Assembly (NCBI GenBank): GCA_903838355.1
Contig: CAILYC010000059.1
Coordinates: forward strand, 117,146 to 181,145
DNA: 64,000 bases
Reading direction: 5' to 3'
Source: an uncultured Burkholderiales bacterium
GTDB lineage: Bacteria > Pseudomonadota > Gammaproteobacteria > Burkholderiales > Burkholderiaceae_C
In this document: positions 36,078 to 45,878 of the stretch, piece by piece
Numbering within the stretch: position 1 is the first letter of the stretch
Layout: every line of letters starts with the position of its first letter
Program-made: the position numbers and the translations under genes
The notes under the pieces: generated by a model
What the model saw: only the letters and a program-made list of their open reading frames with translations
What the model was told of the DNA's origin: nothing
Database searches by the model: none

Positions 36078-37109
36078 ATGAATTCAGAATCCACGCCACC
36101 CAGTGGCGATGTCTCCCCAGCGCAAACCCCAGGGGATTCGCAGGGTGCTCATTCGTCGAGCACAGCCTTCGCTCAAAGTGACCCCCACTGGGAGCGCGAG
36201 ACGATCATGCGCTTGGCCATGGCCAGCCTAGAGGAGCAAAAAAAGCAACGTTGGTGGCGGGTATTTTTCCGTTTTGCCTGGCTCTTTTTGATTGTCGCCT
36301 TGATTGTCTTGAGTGCCTATAAGGGTGGCGTCAACGCCAGCGTGAGCGAGCCGCACACGGCCGTGGTCCAGATCAAAGGTGAGATCGCCTCCGACAGCGA
36401 GGCGAGTGCCGACAGTGTGATTGAGGCCTTGCGCTCCGCTTTTGAAGAAGACAGCGCCAAAGCGGTGGTGCTTCTCATCAACTCGCCAGGGGGCTCCCCC
36501 GTGCAAGCGGGCATCATCAATGATGAAGTCAGGCGATTGAAAGCCCTCCACAAAAAGCCTGTCTATGCGGTGATTGAGGAAATGGGCGCGTCTGCGGCTT
36601 ATTACATTGCCGTCTCGGCCGATAAAATTTATGTGGACAAAGCGAGCATTGTGGGCAGCATCGGGGTCTTGATGGATGGTTTTGGTTTCAATGGTTTGAT
36701 GGACAAATTGGGCATCGAGCGCCGCTTGCTCACGGCCGGAGAAAACAAAGGCTTCTTGGACCCCTACAGTGCTGAGAGCAAAACCCAAAAGGCTTTTGCA
36801 CTCGCCATGCTCGAGCAAATCCACCAGCAATTCATTGCCGTGGTTCGACAAGGTCGTGGCAAGCGACTGAACGAAACACCCGAGATTTTTTCCGGTCTAT
36901 TTTGGAGTGGCGAAGAAGCCATCAAGTTGGGGCTGGCCGATGAGCTCGGCAGCTTGGACTTCGTGGCACGCGAAGTCGTCAAAGCCGAGGATGTCGTTGA
37001 CTATACTCACCGCGACAATGTGGCCGAGCGTTTGGCCAAGCGTTTTGGTGCTGAACTCGGCGCCGGTGCGGTCAAAACATTGCTTTCGCAACACCTGGTC
37101 TTGAAGTGA
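36078..37109 (+). CDS. sppA: signal peptide peptidase SppA / S49 family protease
   Basis: 343 residues from the ATG at 36078. A cytosolic, disordered N-terminal 60 residues precede a single transmembrane helix (about 63-80, FFRFAWLFLIVALIVLSA) and an S49 protease domain. The nucleophile is S172 in EEMGASAAYYIAV and the general base is likely K224 (GENKGF), 52 residues later, the same spacing as in B. subtilis SppA. The domain covers one SppA repeat, so this is the short SppA type. It degrades cleaved signal peptides in the membrane. GTG at 36030 is an alternative start. Confidence 0.9.
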   Translation: MNSESTPPSGDVSPAQTPGDSQGAHSSSTAFAQSDPHWERETIMRLAMASLEEQKKQRWWRVFFRFAWLFLIVALIVLSAYKGGVNASVSEPHTAVVQIKGEIASDSEASADSVIEALRSAFEEDSAKAVVLLINSPGGSPVQAGIINDEVRRLKALHKKPVYAVIEEMGASAAYYIAVSADKIYVDKASIVGSIGVLMDGFGFNGLMDKLGIERRLLTAGENKGFLDPYSAESKTQKAFALAMLEQIHQQFIAVVRQGRGKRLNETPEIFSGLFWSGEEAIKLGLADELGSLDFVAREVVKAEDVVDYTHRDNVAERLAKRFGAELGAGAVKTLLSQHLVLK

Positions 37110-37127
37110 AGCCGCGGAGTTGTGGGC

Positions 37128-37886
37128 TCAAATACCCAATAAAAAGATGCACGGGTCTTTGAGCTTGGGTTTGATCGAGCGTGCTCGCCAGACCTCTACC
37201 AAGTGCGACTCAATGCGCTCACTCTCTAGGCCCAATCCACAGGCCACAGCCAAGCGCGTTTGTGCCGAGAGGGTTTGCAGCAAAGACTCGAGCATGCTTT
37301 CATTGCGGTAGGGCGTTTCAATAAAGATTTGGGTTTGCAAGGACTTGCGCACCCATTGGTCTAAATAGCGTATTCGCTCGAGGCGGGCTTCTTGGGCTTG
37401 GGGTAAATAGCCAACAAAGCTGAAGTTTTGACCATTCATGCCGCTGCTCGAGAGCGCCAACATCAATGAGTTAGGTCCTACCAAGGAGCGAACTTGAATG
37501 CCCATGGCATGCGCTGCGCGAACCAGCGAGCTGCCCGGGTCGGCAATGGCTGGCATGCCGGCCTCGCAGGCCAAGCCCATGTCGTGCCCTTCTAAAACTT
37601 TTTGCAAGAGCTCTTTGCCATTGAAGGCTCCTTGGTGATCACCTTTTTTATGGGCCTCACGTGGCAACTCCACCATCACTTGGGATTGCATTGCGGTCTG
37701 CAAGGCGCAGAGCTCATGAACTCGCTTTAAAAAAGCCCGGTGGGATTTGGCGTTTTCACACACCCAGTGGCTCAAGCTGGCCGCGATCTCGATGGTTTTT
37801 TGGGGCAAGCACTCCGACAGAGGTGGTTGATGGGTGCAACCAAAATCCAATGGGGTTGGAACGAGATACAAGGTGCCAGTGTGCAT
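37128..37886 (-). CDS. tetrapyrrole-methylase-fold SAM-dependent methyltransferase (RsmI-related)
   Basis: 252 residues. It carries the RsmI/tetrapyrrole-methylase fold: a start GTLYLVPTPL, the loop GHDMGLACEAGMPAIADPGSSLVRAAHAMGI, and a C-terminal FIETPYRNESMLESLL. This resembles the YraL/RsmI family of ribosomal RNA 2'-O-methyltransferases, but the typical RsmI N-terminal pattern is missing, so it is best named an RsmI paralogue or SAM-dependent methyltransferase. In Burkholderiales this gene is next to maf, as here. Substrate unknown. Converges on sppA. Confidence 0.8.
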   Translation of the reverse strand: MHTGTLYLVPTPLDFGCTHQPPLSECLPQKTIEIAASLSHWVCENAKSHRAFLKRVHELCALQTAMQSQVMVELPREAHKKGDHQGAFNGKELLQKVLEGHDMGLACEAGMPAIADPGSSLVRAAHAMGIQVRSLVGPNSLMLALSSSGMNGQNFSFVGYLPQAQEARLERIRYLDQWVRKSLQTQIFIETPYRNESMLESLLQTLSAQTRLAVACGLGLESERIESHLVEVWRARSIKPKLKDPCIFLLGI

Positions 37887-37914
37887 GGGATGAGGTTTTC
37901 CAGAGTGGGTCGTT

Positions 37915-38544
37915 TTAAGTCGTGATGGGCGCTGTCATGGTGAGCACCTCCAAGCCCGCGCGACGCAGCATCTGCAAGGTACGGATGAGGGGCAGGCCAA
38001 TGAGGGAGGTGGGGTCATCGCTGTCGATGCGCTCTAGCAGTGCCACGCCCAAGGATTCGCTTTTGGAAGCTCCTGCACAGTCATAGGGCTGATCCTTGAT
38101 CAAATACGCCTCAATTTCTGCATCGTTCAAGGTGCGAAATTGAACCTGTACTGGGGCCACTTGTACTTCTTCAAACCCAGTGTCTTCGCACCTCACAGCC
38201 ACTGCCGTGTGGAAACACACCGCTTGACCGCTCATTTGTCGCAGCTGCTCGGTGGCCACGGCGTGGCTCATGGGTTTGCCCAAGGCTTGTCCGTGGAGCT
38301 CGGCGACCTGGTCTGAACCGATCACCAAGGCCCCTGGGAATTGACGGCTCACCACTTGCGCCTTGGCCAGTGCCAAGCGAATGGCCAATGTTCGCGGCTC
38401 TTCTTTGGGGTGTGGGGTTTCGTCCACGTGTGGCGCCACACTCTCAAATGGCCACTGCAGTCTTTGCATCAACGCTTTGCGATAGGTCGACGTCGAGGCC
38501 AAAATCAAGGCTCGGGCAGGAAAAGCGTGGGAAGTCGTGGGCAT
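37915..38544 (-). CDS. maf: Maf-family nucleoside triphosphate pyrophosphatase (YceF type)
   Basis: 209 residues. Maf proteins hydrolyse non-canonical NTPs; the YceF subgroup prefers 7-methyl-GTP. Features: LILASTSTYRKALMQRLQWPF at the start, DETPHPKEEP, the catalytic Asp in VIGSDQVAELHGQALGKP, and QPYDCAGASKSESLGVALL, the CAG-SKSE variant of the YceF subgroup. Position before yceD-rpmF-plsX (divergent) matches the usual Burkholderiales order. Its ATG at 38544 starts within a short gene-poor region shared with yceD. Confidence 0.9.
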   Translation of the reverse strand: MPTTSHAFPARALILASTSTYRKALMQRLQWPFESVAPHVDETPHPKEEPRTLAIRLALAKAQVVSRQFPGALVIGSDQVAELHGQALGKPMSHAVATEQLRQMSGQAVCFHTAVAVRCEDTGFEEVQVAPVQVQFRTLNDAEIEAYLIKDQPYDCAGASKSESLGVALLERIDSDDPTSLIGLPLIRTLQMLRRAGLEVLTMTAPITT

Positions 38545-38813
38545 GGGTCAAAAAATCTGGAAGTGAACAATAAAATGGACGCTTTTGTCAGCGCCGCGCC
38601 TTTGGGGCTCTGGGCCCTACACAAGCCTCGAGCAACAGCTTGGTGGCTCGAACTTTGGCCGCAAGCGCTTTGCAAAGCCACCTACAATGGGTGCTCATGA
38701 TAGCGCGTGTCCAAGCGGCTTTCATTCAAGCCCGCTCAAGCCTTCGCACTTTTGCTGGAATCACGCTCGTGGGCCGTTCCCCTTTTTACACCTATTCCCC
38801 CCCCTTTTTTTTC
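38545..38813. other. maf-yceD divergent intergenic region
   Basis: 269 bases. A perfect 12-bp palindrome GCTTTGCAAAGC (38667-38678) lies five bases before a -10-like TACAAT (38683-38688). It may hold the promoter of the yceD-rpmF-plsX-fab genes. A T-rich stretch follows before the yceD ATG. Confidence 0.4.
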
Positions 38814-39500
38814 ATGACCAAAGCCGTTGATCTCAAGCGTTTGAATGTGCCGCAATTGGCCCAAAACAATGCCCATTTGCAAGGGGTCTTGCCTTTGGCC
38901 GCGTTTCATCGCTTGGCGCCAGGCATGCAGGCGAGTTCTTGGGCGGGTCCAGTTGAGGAAAAAGGCGAGGGTGCTGAGGTTGCTGCTGAGGTCGCTGCTG
39001 TTGATGCGCTTGAAGGTGAACAGGCCCTCGTGCACTGGACCATGGCGTTTTTTGAGTCGGTGTTGCCCCCGCTCAACCCCAAGGCCCCGCTCGTGGTCTC
39101 GAGCCCCCATGTCCCACCCATGAGCAAATTGCTCGCCCATGAACTCCCCACCTTGGCGCTCGGCGCCCAAGCCCGGGTGAGCTTGGTGTGCCAGCGCTGT
39201 TTGGCGCCGCTCGAAGTGGTCCTTGACGTGCAGCGTCAGTTTTACCTGGTGACGAACGAAGACACCGCCACTGCCCTCGATGAGGTCATGGAGGACGACT
39301 TATTGGTCTCGAGTTCGGCCTTTGATGGTCAAGACTTGATTGAAGATGAGCTGATTTTGGCCATGCCCCTGGTGCCCATGCACGAGGTCTGCTCTGTTGC
39401 ATTGCCCCAACATCTTGGGCCTACAGCCGACGACGAAATGTTGTCCAAACGACCCAACCCTTTTGCTGTTTTATCGGGTTTGAAACTCAAAAAGGATTAA
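38814..39500 (+). CDS. yceD: DUF177 (YceD) large ribosomal RNA subunit accumulation protein
   Basis: 228 residues from the ATG at 38814. YceD proteins affect 23S rRNA accumulation and precede rpmF in most proteobacteria. Visible marks: VSLVCQRCLAPLEVVLDVQRQF, a CxxC-like pair early in the domain, the acidic EDDLLVSSSAFDGQDLIEDELILAMPLVP, and HEVC. Between residues 40 and 70 there is an acidic/Ala-rich insertion (EEKGEGAEVAAEVAAVD). rpmF follows after 134 bases. Confidence 0.88.
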   Translation: MTKAVDLKRLNVPQLAQNNAHLQGVLPLAAFHRLAPGMQASSWAGPVEEKGEGAEVAAEVAAVDALEGEQALVHWTMAFFESVLPPLNPKAPLVVSSPHVPPMSKLLAHELPTLALGAQARVSLVCQRCLAPLEVVLDVQRQFYLVTNEDTATALDEVMEDDLLVSSSAFDGQDLIEDELILAMPLVPMHEVCSVALPQHLGPTADDEMLSKRPNPFAVLSGLKLKKD

Positions 39501-39517
39501 ATCTTGGGTCTTTGGTC

Positions 39518-39523
39518 TATAAT
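39518..39523 (+). promoter_or_regulatory. possible -10 box of an rpmF promoter
   Basis: An exact TATAAT lies in the yceD-rpmF gap, 111 bases before the rpmF ATG, but no good -35 is at 16-18 bases. It may be an internal promoter for rpmF-plsX-fab. Weak evidence. Confidence 0.35.
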
Positions 39524-39634
39524 GGTTGGTTCTGTGTTGAGCTATTGTCCACGTTAATGGCGTGCCATGCTCAGACCTTTTGGAGGCCTTTTAGTCGGGG
39601 TCTTTTGTCACCAACCATCGTCTAGGAGCCTCAC

Positions 39635-39817
39635 ATGGCTGTCCAGCAAAATAAAAAATCTCCTTCCAAGCGCGGTATGCACCGCTCGCACAACGCGTTG
39701 AATGTGCCCGGTATTGCCGTTGAGCCCACCACTGGCGAGACCCATTTGCGCCACCACATCAGCCCCAGTGGCTTTTACCGTGGCCGCAAGGTGCTCAAAA
39801 CCAAAACTGAAGTTTAA
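39635..39817 (+). CDS. rpmF: 50S ribosomal protein L32
   Basis: A 60-residue, Lys/Arg/His-rich protein beginning [19 protein letters not shown], the family signature. Betaproteobacterial L32 lacks the zinc CxxC pair; none is seen here. The ribosome site is TAGGAG. Position between yceD and plsX is conserved. Its likely co-transcription with the fab genes links ribosome and lipid synthesis. Confidence 0.98.
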   Translation: MAVQQNKKSPSKRGMHRSHNALNVPGIAVEPTTGETHLRHHISPSGFYRGRKVLKTKTEV

Positions 39818-39919
39818 TTTTTATCCAGCGCCCAAGAAGGCCCGTTGCACTGCGCCAAGCGCGGCCCTTATGACTGACAAAGTGAAGGCAACTTTGCCCG
39901 CGCTTCTTGATCCAATCCT

Positions 39920-41002
39920 ATGTTGACCATCGCAGTTGACTTGATGGGGGGGGATCATGACCCCCAAGTTCGACTCCTAGCGTGTCGTCGCTTTTTGGAC
40001 CACCATCCCGATACGCAAATCGTATTGTTTGGTCGTGAAGAGGCGTTGCTCGGTTGGCGCCACGACAGGGCTCGTTTCGTCCATGCCAACGACGTGATCG
40101 AAATGGACGACCCTTTGGAGGTGGCACTCAGGCGCAAAAAAAACTCCTCCATGCGAATCTGCATTGAGCAGGTCAAATCGGGTGAGGCCCAGGTCGCCGT
40201 TTCTGCCGGCAACACGGGCGCCCTCATGGCCATTTCTCGCTACGTTCTCAAAACTTTGGCCGGCATTGATCGACCCGCCATCGCGGGTCAAATGCCCAAT
40301 GTCTCGGGCGGCGTCACCACCATGCTTGATTTGGGGGCCAATGTCGACTGTACGCCTGAGCATTTGCTTCAGTTTGCGGTAATGGGTTCGGCTTTGGTCT
40401 CTGTGCTTCAAAACAAGCCTCACCCGAGTGTGGGACTGCTCAACATTGGCGAAGAGGTCATCAAAGGCAACGAGATGATCAAAAAAACCGCTGAGCTGCT
40501 GCGTTTTGCGGCCGCGTCGGGGGACTTGAATTTTTTCGGCAACGTTGAGGGCAATGACATTTTCAATGGCACCACGGACATCGTGGTGTGCGATGGTTTT
40601 GTCGGCAATGTGGCCCTCAAAACCTCTGAGGGCTTGGCCGCCATGGTGGGCAGCTTGCTCAGGCAAGGTTTTGAGAAAAACATCTTCACCCGCTTGGCCT
40701 ATATGGTGAGCGCGCCGGTTCTCTCTGGCTTTAAGCGCCGTGTCGACCACCGTCGCCACAATGGTGCAGCGCTCCTTGGGCTGCAAGGCTTGGTCTTTAA
40801 GAGTCACGGCTCGGCCGATGCCTTGGCATTTGAAGTGGCCTTGAGTCGCGCGTATGAGGCGGCTGAGCACGGTCTCTTGGCCCGAGTTCACGAACGCATT
40901 GCCCGAGTTTTGCCGCTCCTTGAGTCGCCGGCTTCAGCCGATTTGGGTCGCGGGGCGCCTGAGCTCGATCCGTTCTTTAATCCCGACACGGGGGAGACAT
41001 GA
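39920..41002 (+). CDS. plsX: phosphate acyltransferase PlsX
   Basis: Makes acyl-phosphate from acyl-ACP, the first step to phospholipids with PlsY. 360 residues. Marks: the start [57 protein letters not shown] and [16 protein letters not shown]. The rest of the gene shows a hydrophobic C-terminal tail. It overlaps fabH by four bases. Confidence 0.97.
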   Translation: MLTIAVDLMGGDHDPQVRLLACRRFLDHHPDTQIVLFGREEALLGWRHDRARFVHANDVIEMDDPLEVALRRKKNSSMRICIEQVKSGEAQVAVSAGNTGALMAISRYVLKTLAGIDRPAIAGQMPNVSGGVTTMLDLGANVDCTPEHLLQFAVMGSALVSVLQNKPHPSVGLLNIGEEVIKGNEMIKKTAELLRFAAASGDLNFFGNVEGNDIFNGTTDIVVCDGFVGNVALKTSEGLAAMVGSLLRQGFEKNIFTRLAYMVSAPVLSGFKRRVDHRRHNGAALLGLQGLVFKSHGSADALAFEVALSRAYEAAEHGLLARVHERIARVLPLLESPASADLGRGAPELDPFFNPDTGET

Positions 41003-42000
41003 GTTCATTCGCCAAGATTGTTGGAACTGGGAGTTTTTTGCCCAGCCAACGCGTCACCAATGAGGCGCTGGTCGCTCAATTGGCTTTAGGCGGGGTGGAG
41101 AGTTCAAGCGAGTGGATTGTCGAGCGCACTGGCATTCACGCACGCCATTTCGCCCAGCCCCAAGAGTTCAGCAGCGACTTGGCCTTTCACGCCAGCGTGC
41201 AAGCCATCGAAGCGGCGGGCTTGGGACCCCAAGACATAGACCTCATCATCGTGGCGACGTCGACGCCAGACATGGTCTTTCCGTCAACGGCTTGCATCTT
41301 GCAACACAAATTGTCCAAGCTCCATGGGGCAGCCGCAGGCATTGCTGGCGCCCCTGCGTTTGATGTGCAAGCCGTTTGCAGTGGATTTATTTATGCTTTG
41401 ACTGTGGCCGACGCGATGATTCGTGCGGGAAATGCCAAGCGTGCCTTGGTGGTCGGTGCGGAGGTGTTTTCCAGGCTACTGGACTTCAAGGACCGCACCA
41501 CCTGCGTGCTCTTTGGGGATGGTGCTGGCGCGGTGGTGCTCGAGGCGAGCGAGACGCCTGGCATCTTGGCAAGTGACTTGCATGCCGATGGTCAGCACGT
41601 GGGCATATTGTGTGTGCCCGGTCACGTGAGTGCGGGCGCCATCTCTGGCACTCCTTTGCTTCAAATGGACGGCCAAGCGGTGTTCAAGTTGGCGGTGGGT
41701 TTGCTGCACGGTGCGGCACTCAAGGCGCTTGCGAAGGCGGACATGGTGGAGGCCGACATCGATTGGTTGATACCTCACCAAGCCAATGTTCGGATCATTC
41801 AGTCCACGGCAAAAAAATTAAAACTCCCCATGGAGCGGGTCATCTTGACGGTGCATGACCATGGCAACACCTCGGCTGCATCCATCCCTTTGGCGCTGGA
41901 TGTGGCGGTGAGAAATGGACAAGTCAAACCGGGTCAGCATTTGCTGCTCGAAGGCGTGGGTGGAGGCTTCACTTGGGGTGCCGTGGTGCTGCGTTTTTAA
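40999..42000 (+). CDS. fabH: beta-ketoacyl-ACP synthase III
   Basis: Condenses acetyl-CoA with malonyl-ACP to start fatty acid synthesis. 333 residues, close to the usual 317-330. The catalytic triad is C127 in [10 protein letters not shown], His in [10 protein letters not shown] and Asn in [11 protein letters not shown]. The [17 protein letters not shown] start is typical. Translationally coupled to plsX through an ATGA overlap. Confidence 0.97.
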   Translation: MSSFAKIVGTGSFLPSQRVTNEALVAQLALGGVESSSEWIVERTGIHARHFAQPQEFSSDLAFHASVQAIEAAGLGPQDIDLIIVATSTPDMVFPSTACILQHKLSKLHGAAAGIAGAPAFDVQAVCSGFIYALTVADAMIRAGNAKRALVVGAEVFSRLLDFKDRTTCVLFGDGAGAVVLEASETPGILASDLHADGQHVGILCVPGHVSAGAISGTPLLQMDGQAVFKLAVGLLHGAALKALAKADMVEADIDWLIPHQANVRIIQSTAKKLKLPMERVILTVHDHGNTSAASIPLALDVAVRNGQVKPGQHLLLEGVGGGFTWGAVVLRF

Positions 42001-42050
42001 GTGCGTCGTTTTAAAATTTTTCATCAAAAAATTGTTGCTGTTTTGAAATC

Positions 42051-43070
42051 ATGACCAAACACTTTGCATTTGTTTTCCCAGGCCAAGGATCTCAATCCGT
42101 TGGCATGTTGGACTCTTGGTCCGCGCACGCCGAGGTCAAGCGCTCTTTAGAGGAGGCGCAAAGCGCTTTGTCCGAGGACCTCGGTGCCTTGATGCGGGAT
42201 GGCCCGAAGGAGGCCTTGGCGCTCACCACCAACACCCAACCCTTGATGCTTTTGGCCGATGTGGCCATTTACCGTGTCTGGATCAAAGAGACAGGTGCAA
42301 CCCCTCAACTGATGGCGGGGCACTCCTTGGGTGAATACGCCGCCCTTGTCGCCAGTGGCGTGCTGAGCTTGACGCAGGCCTTGCCCTTGGTGCGCTTTCG
42401 CGCACAGGCCATGCAAGACGCCGTGGCTGTGGGCGTTGGGGCGATGGCGGCGATTTTAGGTTTGCCCAGTGAGCAGGTGAAGACCACCTGTGATGCGGTG
42501 AGTGCCGAGTTTCGTGCCGCTCACTCGAGCGAACTTGTGCAGGCGGTCAATTTCAATGAACCGGGCCAAACCGTCATCGCAGGGACTGTGGCAGGCGTGG
42601 ACCAAGCCTGTGAAGCTTTGAAAGCTCTGGGCGCCAAGCGAGCGCTGAAGTTGCCGGTGTCGGCGCCTTTTCATTGCACCTTGATGCAGCCTGCAGCCGA
42701 GCGCTTGAGAGAGATGCTGGCCGACACCGTTTTTCACGCCCCGCAAGTGCCGGTGCTCAACAATGTTGATGTCTTGACGCCAAGTGCCGCGCAGGACATC
42801 AAAGATGCTCTGTTTCGCCAGGCCTACCACCCTGTGCTTTGGGTGCAAACAGTACAAGCCATGCAGTCTCGCGGCATTGACACCATCGTCGAGTGTGGTC
42901 CGGGTCTTGTGCTCAGTGGCTTTACCAAACGCATTGCCCCCGACCTTGAGAGCTGTTCGCTCAAAGACTGGGACAATGTCCAGAGCGTGTGGCTCGCTTT
43001 GCAGGGGAATCCAGACACCCACACCCATACATCCCTTACACCCAGTGCACCCAGTGCAAACTCAGCCTAG
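42051..43070 (+). CDS. fabD: malonyl-CoA:ACP transacylase
   Basis: Loads malonyl groups on ACP. 339 residues. The GQGSQSVGML motif, the nucleophile S92 in AGHSLGEYAALV, the His in SAPFHCTLMQPA and the substrate Gln in FPGQGSQ are present. The C-terminal 20 residues (THTHTSLTPSAPSAN) are low-complexity and extend beyond the fold, after the conserved core ends near SVWLALQG. fabG follows after 10 bases with a GGAG site. Confidence 0.95.
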   Translation: MTKHFAFVFPGQGSQSVGMLDSWSAHAEVKRSLEEAQSALSEDLGALMRDGPKEALALTTNTQPLMLLADVAIYRVWIKETGATPQLMAGHSLGEYAALVASGVLSLTQALPLVRFRAQAMQDAVAVGVGAMAAILGLPSEQVKTTCDAVSAEFRAAHSSELVQAVNFNEPGQTVIAGTVAGVDQACEALKALGAKRALKLPVSAPFHCTLMQPAAERLREMLADTVFHAPQVPVLNNVDVLTPSAAQDIKDALFRQAYHPVLWVQTVQAMQSRGIDTIVECGPGLVLSGFTKRIAPDLESCSLKDWDNVQSVWLALQGNPDTHTHTSLTPSAPSANSA

Positions 43071-43080
43071 GAGATAGACC

Positions 43081-43830
43081 ATGAGCGAGATTCACACGGG
43101 CCCACACGTGGCCTTGGTCACCGGCGCGTCCCGAGGCATAGGCCAGGCCATTGCCCTGCAGTTGGCTCAATCAGGGCAGGTGGTCATTGGCACAGCCACC
43201 TCTGAGGCTGGTGCGTCCCGCATCAGCCACGATTTGAAAGCCTATGCCCATTGCCGCGGGGTGGTGCTCAACGTCAACGATCGCCAAGCTTGCGAAGACG
43301 TGGTGGCTTCCATCCTGGGTGAGTTCTCGGCCTTGCATGTCTTGGTCAACAATGCTGGGATCACCAAGGACATGTTGGCCATGCGGCTCAAAGACGAGGA
43401 TTGGGACGAGGTGATTCAAACCAATTTGAGCTCGGTGTTTCGCCTCTCGCGTGCGGTGATTCGCCCCATGATGAAGCAACGCTTGGGGCGCATCATCAAC
43501 ATCACGAGTGTGGTGGGCGCGAGTGGCAACCCCGGTCAGTCCAACTACGCCGCGGCCAAAGCCGGTGTCGCCGGCATGACCCGAGCCTTGGCCCGCGAAT
43601 TGGGGTCTCGTGGCATCACGGTCAATTGTGTGGCCCCAGGCTTCATTCAAACCGATATGACGGCCAGTTTGACTGCCGCACAACAAGAGGCCTTGCTCGC
43701 CCAAATCCCCTTGGGTCATCTGGGCTCGGCGAGTGACGTGGCCCATGCGGTCGCGTTTTTGGCCAGCCCCCAGGCAGCCTACATCACAGGGCAAGAATTG
43801 CACGTGAATGGTGGCATGCTGATGGTTTAA
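43081..43830 (+). CDS. fabG: 3-oxoacyl-ACP reductase
   Basis: An NADPH-dependent SDR enzyme of 249 residues that reduces 3-oxoacyl-ACP. The dinucleotide motif TGASRGIGQ (residues 14-22), NNAG (90-93) and the S143-Y156-K160 triad are intact. The C-terminal YITGQELHVNGGML is typical of FabG. GGAG occurs just upstream of the ATG. Confidence 0.97.
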   Translation: MSEIHTGPHVALVTGASRGIGQAIALQLAQSGQVVIGTATSEAGASRISHDLKAYAHCRGVVLNVNDRQACEDVVASILGEFSALHVLVNNAGITKDMLAMRLKDEDWDEVIQTNLSSVFRLSRAVIRPMMKQRLGRIINITSVVGASGNPGQSNYAAAKAGVAGMTRALARELGSRGITVNCVAPGFIQTDMTASLTAAQQEALLAQIPLGHLGSASDVAHAVAFLASPQAAYITGQELHVNGGMLMV

Positions 43831-43836
43831 TTTTTT

Positions 43837-43842
43837 TATAAT
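43837..43842 (+). promoter_or_regulatory. possible acpP promoter -10 box
   Basis: TATAAT, preceded by a T-run, lies just after the fabG stop and 66 bases before the acpP ATG. No strong -35 is found within fabG. acpP is usually expressed far above its neighbours from its own promoter, which supports the call. Confidence 0.45.
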
Positions 43843-43908
43843 GTGAAAATTCTCACCCCGTCAGCGCGAGTAAAATCGCTGATTCCATTACAACCCTCTG
43901 AGTAAAAA

Positions 43909-44148
43909 ATGAGTGATATTGAAGTTCGTGTAAAGAAAATTATTGCCGAGCAGCTTGGCGTCGAAGAGTCACAAGTGAGCAACGAAAAAGCGTTTGTTGC
44001 CGACTTGGGTGCAGACTCTTTGGATACGGTGGAGTTGGTGATGGCCTTGGAAGACGAGTTCGCCATCGAAATTCCTGACGAAGATGCCGAAAAAATCACC
44101 ACAGTGCAAAATGCCGTCGATTACGCGATGACCCATCAAAAGGGTTGA
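43909..44148 (+). CDS. acpP: acyl carrier protein
   Basis: A 79-residue acidic four-helix protein carrying acyl chains on a 4'-phosphopantetheine attached to S37 in the motif [11 protein letters not shown]. Position between fabG and fabF is canonical. AcpS, which attaches the phosphopantetheine, is encoded later in the window. A possible own promoter lies in the 78-base gap before it. Confidence 0.98.
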   Translation: MSDIEVRVKKIIAEQLGVEESQVSNEKAFVADLGADSLDTVELVMALEDEFAIEIPDEDAEKITTVQNAVDYAMTHQKG

Positions 44149-44196
44149 TTGAAATTGCTTGAGAGAGCTAGCGCTTTTAGAGAAAGTTAAAACAGC

Positions 44197-45444
44197 ATGA
44201 CCCGACGTCGCGTTGTCGTGACTGGGCTTGGATGCGTGAGCCCTGTGGGGAACACGCATCAAGAGTCTTGGTCCAATCTCTTGGCTGGGCGCAGTGGCAT
44301 TGATCGGATCAAGAAGTTCGATGTCACTGGCTTTGCTTGTCATATTGGCGGAGAGGTCAAGGGACTGGATTTGGAGTCCTATATCAGCGCCAAAGAGGCG
44401 CGTGGGATGGATGAATTCATTCATTTTGGTATCGTGGCAGCGCTGCAAGCGGTGGCCGACTCGGGTCTTCCCACACTCGACCAGTTAACGCCAGAGGAGG
44501 CAGACCGCATTGGCTGTCTCATGGGCTCTGGCATCGGCGGCTTGCCATTGATTGAGTCCATGCACACGGAATTGACGGCCCGTGGACCGCGCAGAATTTC
44601 TCCGTTTTTTGTCCCTGCATCCATCATCAACATGATCTCTGGTCATGTCTCGATTCGACTGGGTTTCAAGGGCCCCAATCTGGCCATGGCCACGGCTTGC
44701 ACGACAGGACTGCACAGCATTGGGATGGCCGGTCGGCTCATCGAGTACGGTGACGCCGATGTGATGGTGGCGGGTGGCGCTGAGGCCACCATTTCGCCCC
44801 TGGGCTTGGGAGGTTTTGCGGCCATGCGCGCTTTGTCCACCCGAAACGACAATCCCCAAGAGGCCTCTCGCCCTTGGGACAAAGACCGCGACGGTTTTGT
44901 TCTGGGTGAGGGCGCCGGTGCCTTGGTCTTGGAAGAGTATGAATACGCCAAAAAACGTGGCGCCAGAATTTACGCCGAGCTCATTGGCTTTGGCATGAGT
45001 GGGGATGCGGGCCACATGACCGCACCCAATATGGATGGTCCCAGACGCGCCATGGTGCATGCCATGAACAATGCGGGCATCAATGCCACCCAAGTCAACT
45101 ATTTGAACGCCCATGGCACCTCCACGCCTTTGGGGGACGTCAATGAGACGCAAGCCATCAAGGCAACCTTTGCCGACCACGCCAAGAAATTGGTGGTCAA
45201 TTCAACCAAGTCCATGACTGGGCATTTGCTCGGTGGCGCGGGTGGGATTGAAAGTGTCTTCACTGTCTTGGCCTTGCATCATCAAAAAAGCCCTCCCACC
45301 ATCAATTTGATGACGCCCGATCCTGAATGCGATTTGGACTACTGCGCCAACACCGCTCGGGACATGCCCATTGAGATCGCGATGAAAAACAATTTTGGTT
45401 TTGGGGGAACCAATGGCACTTTGATTTTTAAGCGCCATTCCTGA
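44197..45444 (+). CDS. fabF: beta-ketoacyl-ACP synthase II
   Basis: Elongating condensing enzyme, 415 residues. The active Cys is C168 in [13 protein letters not shown], with His in [13 protein letters not shown] and His in [14 protein letters not shown], and the Lys in NSTKSMTGH. Starts [18 protein letters not shown] as in the family. In related genomes rpoE follows; here a 434-base region without a gene separates it from mucD. Confidence 0.98.
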   Translation: MTRRRVVVTGLGCVSPVGNTHQESWSNLLAGRSGIDRIKKFDVTGFACHIGGEVKGLDLESYISAKEARGMDEFIHFGIVAALQAVADSGLPTLDQLTPEEADRIGCLMGSGIGGLPLIESMHTELTARGPRRISPFFVPASIINMISGHVSIRLGFKGPNLAMATACTTGLHSIGMAGRLIEYGDADVMVAGGAEATISPLGLGGFAAMRALSTRNDNPQEASRPWDKDRDGFVLGEGAGALVLEEYEYAKKRGARIYAELIGFGMSGDAGHMTAPNMDGPRRAMVHAMNNAGINATQVNYLNAHGTSTPLGDVNETQAIKATFADHAKKLVVNSTKSMTGHLLGGAGGIESVFTVLALHHQKSPPTINLMTPDPECDLDYCANTARDMPIEIAMKNNFGFGGTNGTLIFKRHS

Positions 45445-45878
45445 CTCTAGACGGTGGCTCGATGCGGCAAACCCAAACCTGGCGCACAAGGACCATCTAG
45501 GGCGATCCAGGGCGATCCAGAGCGATCCAGAGCGATCGAAGGTGTTAATCGGCTCCAACGCCCAGCTTACTCTTGACCCTGTAGACCCAAGCTGAAGTAA
45601 ATGATTGTGAAGTCCAGGCCCTTGTGACAACCCAAACCGTGGTTTGGGCGTTGAATGGGGGAGTTGCTGTGAGAGACCTGGCTGATGACCAAACTCTTGT
45701 AAAACCCAAAATTGCCCCAACTTCTACATCACTTGGTTCACCTAGTCCGCGTTCTCCACCTGCTCCGCCTGCTCCCCTTTGTCCGCCTCGACCTGTGGCG
45801 CGCGCCTATGCGGGTGTCATGCCCCGGTGCGACTCAGCCACGATGAATTTAAATGCCAGTTTTTTTTGGAGTTGATCG
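45445..45878. other. gene-free region between fabF and mucD with tandem repeat
   Basis: 434 bases. It contains a 10-bp tandem repeat listed separately and a perfect hairpin CCCAAAC-CGTG-GTTTGGG (45631-45648) without a U-run. A Pro-rich 83-residue frame (45624-45875) shows no recognisable domain and is not called. No trace of sigma-E, RseA or RseB could be recognised. Confidence 0.6.
45501..45539. repeat. 10-bp tandem repeat, four copies
   Basis: The unit (A/G)GCGATCCAG is repeated head to tail: two copies with GG, then two with AG, the last diverging at its end. It lies in the gene-free fabF-mucD gap. It may be a slippage product. Confidence 0.75.

Noticed and set aside
45631..45648. Hairpin CCCAAAC-CGTG-GTTTGGG as the fabF terminator
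   Set aside because: No U-run on either strand.
45624..45875. 83-residue Pro/Ser-rich frame in the fabF-mucD gap, considered as an RseA or RseB remnant
   Set aside because: No anti-sigma or RseB motif could be recognised and composition looks like non-coding sequence.
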